Of a stretch of DNA of 5,755 nt, positions 4,182 to 5,755 are shown piece after piece (the stretch's first letter is position 1; each line of letters opens with the position of its first letter). The DNA lies in the NCBI GenBank assembly GCA_043805355.1, contig JAZDIB010000054.1:1-5755 (forward strand), read 5' to 3'. A model generated the notes under the pieces. The model saw only the letters and a program-made list of their open reading frames with translations, did not search any database and was not told where the DNA came from. This DNA comes from JAHJRN01 sp043805355 (GTDB lineage Bacteria > Patescibacteriota > Patescibacteriia > 2-12-FULL-60-25). The translations under genes were made by a program, and so were the position numbers.

Positions 4182-5755
4182 ATGTTGTCTTGGGAGGACC
4201 CGGTCGCGTATATCCACGGCCTGACGGCGCACCAGCGGCGGGTATTGAAGACGCTCGAGGTCGATACGGTCGGTCAGCTCCTCTCGGTCCTGCCGCGACG
4301 GTACGACGACTATTCGCGGCTGGCGTCGCTCGCTAAAGTCACGAACGGCATCGCGGTCACGGTCAAGGTGACGGTGAAGCAGATCCAGAAGGTCCCCACG
4401 TTCCGCAAGCGGTTCGCGCTCATCCGGGCGATGGTCTCGGACGCGAGCGGGACCATGACCGCGACGTGGTTCAACCAGCCGTGGCTCGTGGAGCAGATCA
4501 AGCCCGGGACCGAGATCTTCCTGTCCGGCGCCGTGACCGAGCGGCCGCGGTTCGGGCGGGGGTTCACCAACCCGCTGTGGGAACCAGCCACGGACGAGAC
4601 GCTCGCGGCCGGGACCGTGGCGCCGGTCTATCCGCTTTCCGGGTCGCTGACGCAGAAGACGGTGCGCAAGATTTTGCGAGCGGCGCTGGAGGATGTCGCG
4701 CCGCCCGACGACCCGATCCCCGAGCCTATCCGCGCGGCCGCCGGCGTGCCGTCGCTCGCCGAGGCCATCCGTCTCGTGCATCGCCCCGTGACCGTCGACG
4801 AGGCGGAGCAGGGGAGGCGCCGCTTCGCGTTCGGCGAGCTCTTCCAATATCAACTTGCGCTCGGCATGGCGCGGACCGAGGCGGATACGGCGGGCGCGCC
4901 GGTCGTGACGTTCGATGAGCCGTTCGCGAAGGCGTTCGCGTCGTCCCTGCCGTTCGAGATGACCGAGGACCAAAAGAAAGCGGTGTGGGCAGGCGTGAAG
5001 GACCTGGGCCGGTCGCGGCCCATGCGTCGGCTCCTGCAGGGGGATGTCGGGTCCGGCAAGACGGCCGTCGGCGCCATGCTCATGGCGCTCGCGTTCCGCG
5101 CCGGCGCGTCGTCCGCGTTCATGGCGCCAACGGACCTGCTCGCGAAACAGCACTTCGCCTCGCTCCGGCGCATGCTCGGGCCGCACCGCATCCCGGTCCT
5201 GCTCGTGACGTCGTCGTCGCGCGTCCTGTTCGAGGCGGATGTCGAGACGGACCTCAAGCCGTCGGAAGCGAAGGAGCGCATCAGCCGCGGCCGCGTGGCG
5301 GTCGTGGGCACGCACGCTCTTCTTGAGCGCGGTCAGTCGCCGCCGGACCTGGCGCTCGCCATCGTGGACGAACAGCATCGGTTCGGGGTGACGCAGCGCG
5401 AGACGCTCATCGTGGCGACGCGCGCCGACGGCAAGGTGCCGCATCTCCTCTCGATGTCCGCGACGCCCATCCCGCGGTCGCTCGCGCTCACGCTCCTCGG
5501 CGACCTGGACGTCTCCGTCATCCGCACGAAACCGAAAGGACGGTTCCCCATCGCGACCGCCGTGGTCCAGGGCGAACCCGGCCGCGGGACCGCGTATCAG
5601 GCGATCCTCGACGACGTAGGCCGCTGCCATCGGGCGTTCGTCATCTGTCCGCTCATCGACCCGTCCGACACGCTCGGCGCGAAGAGCGTCGAGGAGGAAG
5701 CGCGTCGCCTCTCCGGCGGACCGTTGCGCGGGCTCCGCGTCGGCATCGTGCACGG
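4182..5755 (+). CDS. recG: ATP-dependent DNA helicase RecG (3' end outside window)
   Basis: RecG is a cytoplasmic superfamily 2 DNA translocase that remodels stalled replication forks and Holliday-type junctions. The frame stays open for 524 codons to the window edge. Residues 8-45 hold the N-terminal helical lead (GLTAHQRRVLKTL ... LLSVLPRRYDDYS). Residues 50-145 form the OB-fold wedge domain with TWFNQPWL at 95-102. The helicase core follows: LPFEMTEDQKKAV (256-268, Q-motif-like region), Walker A GDVGSGKT (287-294), APTDLLAKQH (315-324), GTHALLE (376-382), Walker B DEQHRFG (396-402) and SATPIPRS (426-433). The sequence ends at RVGIVH (519-524), so the last part of the second RecA-like domain and the C-terminal region, roughly 150 residues, are missing. 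All visible catalytic motifs are intact. The ATG at 4182 gives a normal N-terminus. It is divergent from the thiol-disulfide gene, with an 86-base shared promoter region. Confidence 0.97.
   Translation, partial: MLSWEDPVAYIHGLTAHQRRVLKTLEVDTVGQLLSVLPRRYDDYSRLASLAKVTNGIAVTVKVTVKQIQKVPTFRKRFALIRAMVSDASGTMTATWFNQPWLVEQIKPGTEIFLSGAVTERPRFGRGFTNPLWEPATDETLAAGTVAPVYPLSGSLTQKTVRKILRAALEDVAPPDDPIPEPIRAAAGVPSLAEAIRLVHRPVTVDEAEQGRRRFAFGELFQYQLALGMARTEADTAGAPVVTFDEPFAKAFASSLPFEMTEDQKKAVWAGVKDLGRSRPMRRLLQGDVGSGKTAVGAMLMALAFRAGASSAFMAPTDLLAKQHFASLRRMLGPHRIPVLLVTSSSRVLFEADVETDLKPSEAKERISRGRVAVVGTHALLERGQSPPDLALAIVDEQHRFGVTQRETLIVATRADGKVPHLLSMSATPIPRSLALTLLGDLDVSVIRTKPKGRFPIATAVVQGEPGRGTAYQAILDDVGRCHRAFVICPLIDPSDTLGAKSVEEEARRLSGGPLRGLRVGIVH

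Noticed and set aside
3007..4224. A 405-codon open frame on the plus strand opposite the thiol-disulfide gene
   Set aside because: It is charged and low in complexity, has no recognisable domain and overlaps a minus-strand gene with signal peptide, CPHC motif and membrane helices.
4116..5753. A 545-codon open frame on the minus strand opposite recG
   Set aside because: Its product is dominated by Arg, Asp, Glu and His in a low-complexity pattern typical of the antisense of a GC-rich gene, while the plus strand encodes RecG with all helicase motifs in order.
1..5755. Search for CRISPR arrays, insertion sequences, transposases, rRNA and toxin-antitoxin pairs
   Set aside because: I saw no regularly spaced repeats, transposase-like protein or rRNA segment. 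Although tRNA genes are common integration sites, I found no integrase and no duplicated tRNA end that would mark an attachment site.

Overview
This window looks like ordinary chromosomal DNA from a GC-rich member of the Candidate Phyla Radiation (Patescibacteria). That is an inference from protein style, not a database match. The 544-residue protein starts with a signal peptide and a two-helix VirB2/TrbC-like pilin segment of the type common in Patescibacteria. The 168-residue two-helix membrane protein is of a kind I associate with the same group. Starts generally lack a convincing Shine-Dalgarno sequence and sit very close to promoter -10 elements. Genes are tightly packed, and TGA is used as a normal stop.

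Layout: the left edge holds perhaps the first codons of a minus-strand gene (1-31), then a non-coding stretch, then a minus-strand unit read from about 800 down to 186. That unit is a small membrane protein whose stop codon directly abuts a tRNA-Arg(GCG), followed by a perfect hairpin terminator. Its promoter shares -35 bases with a plus-strand promoter that drives tRNA-Ser(TGA) at 872-962, which has its own terminator. A second terminator-like hairpin and a perfect TATAAT box precede the large secreted protein (1126-2760). This protein combines the pilin-like helices, a cysteine cluster and a C-terminal region with the hallmarks of an NlpC/P60-type cysteine peptidase. Converging on it from the right is a minus-strand gene (2815-4095) for an exported CPHC thioredoxin-like domain fused to a CcdA/DsbD-type membrane domain. 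An 86-base divergent spacer with back-to-back promoter candidates and repeated GTCCG motifs separates that gene from recG, which runs off the right edge (4182-5755).

How the genes may work together: the tRNAs and recG are housekeeping genes. The two exported proteins form a plausible pair, because the secreted pilin/peptidase fusion carries ten cysteines after its signal peptide and the neighbouring thiol-disulfide protein could fold or reduce such proteins outside the membrane. The genes are convergent rather than in one operon, so this link is only suggestive. The most interesting object is the pilin-like/NlpC-like fusion, a candidate cell-wall-cutting component of a surface secretion or DNA-uptake apparatus.
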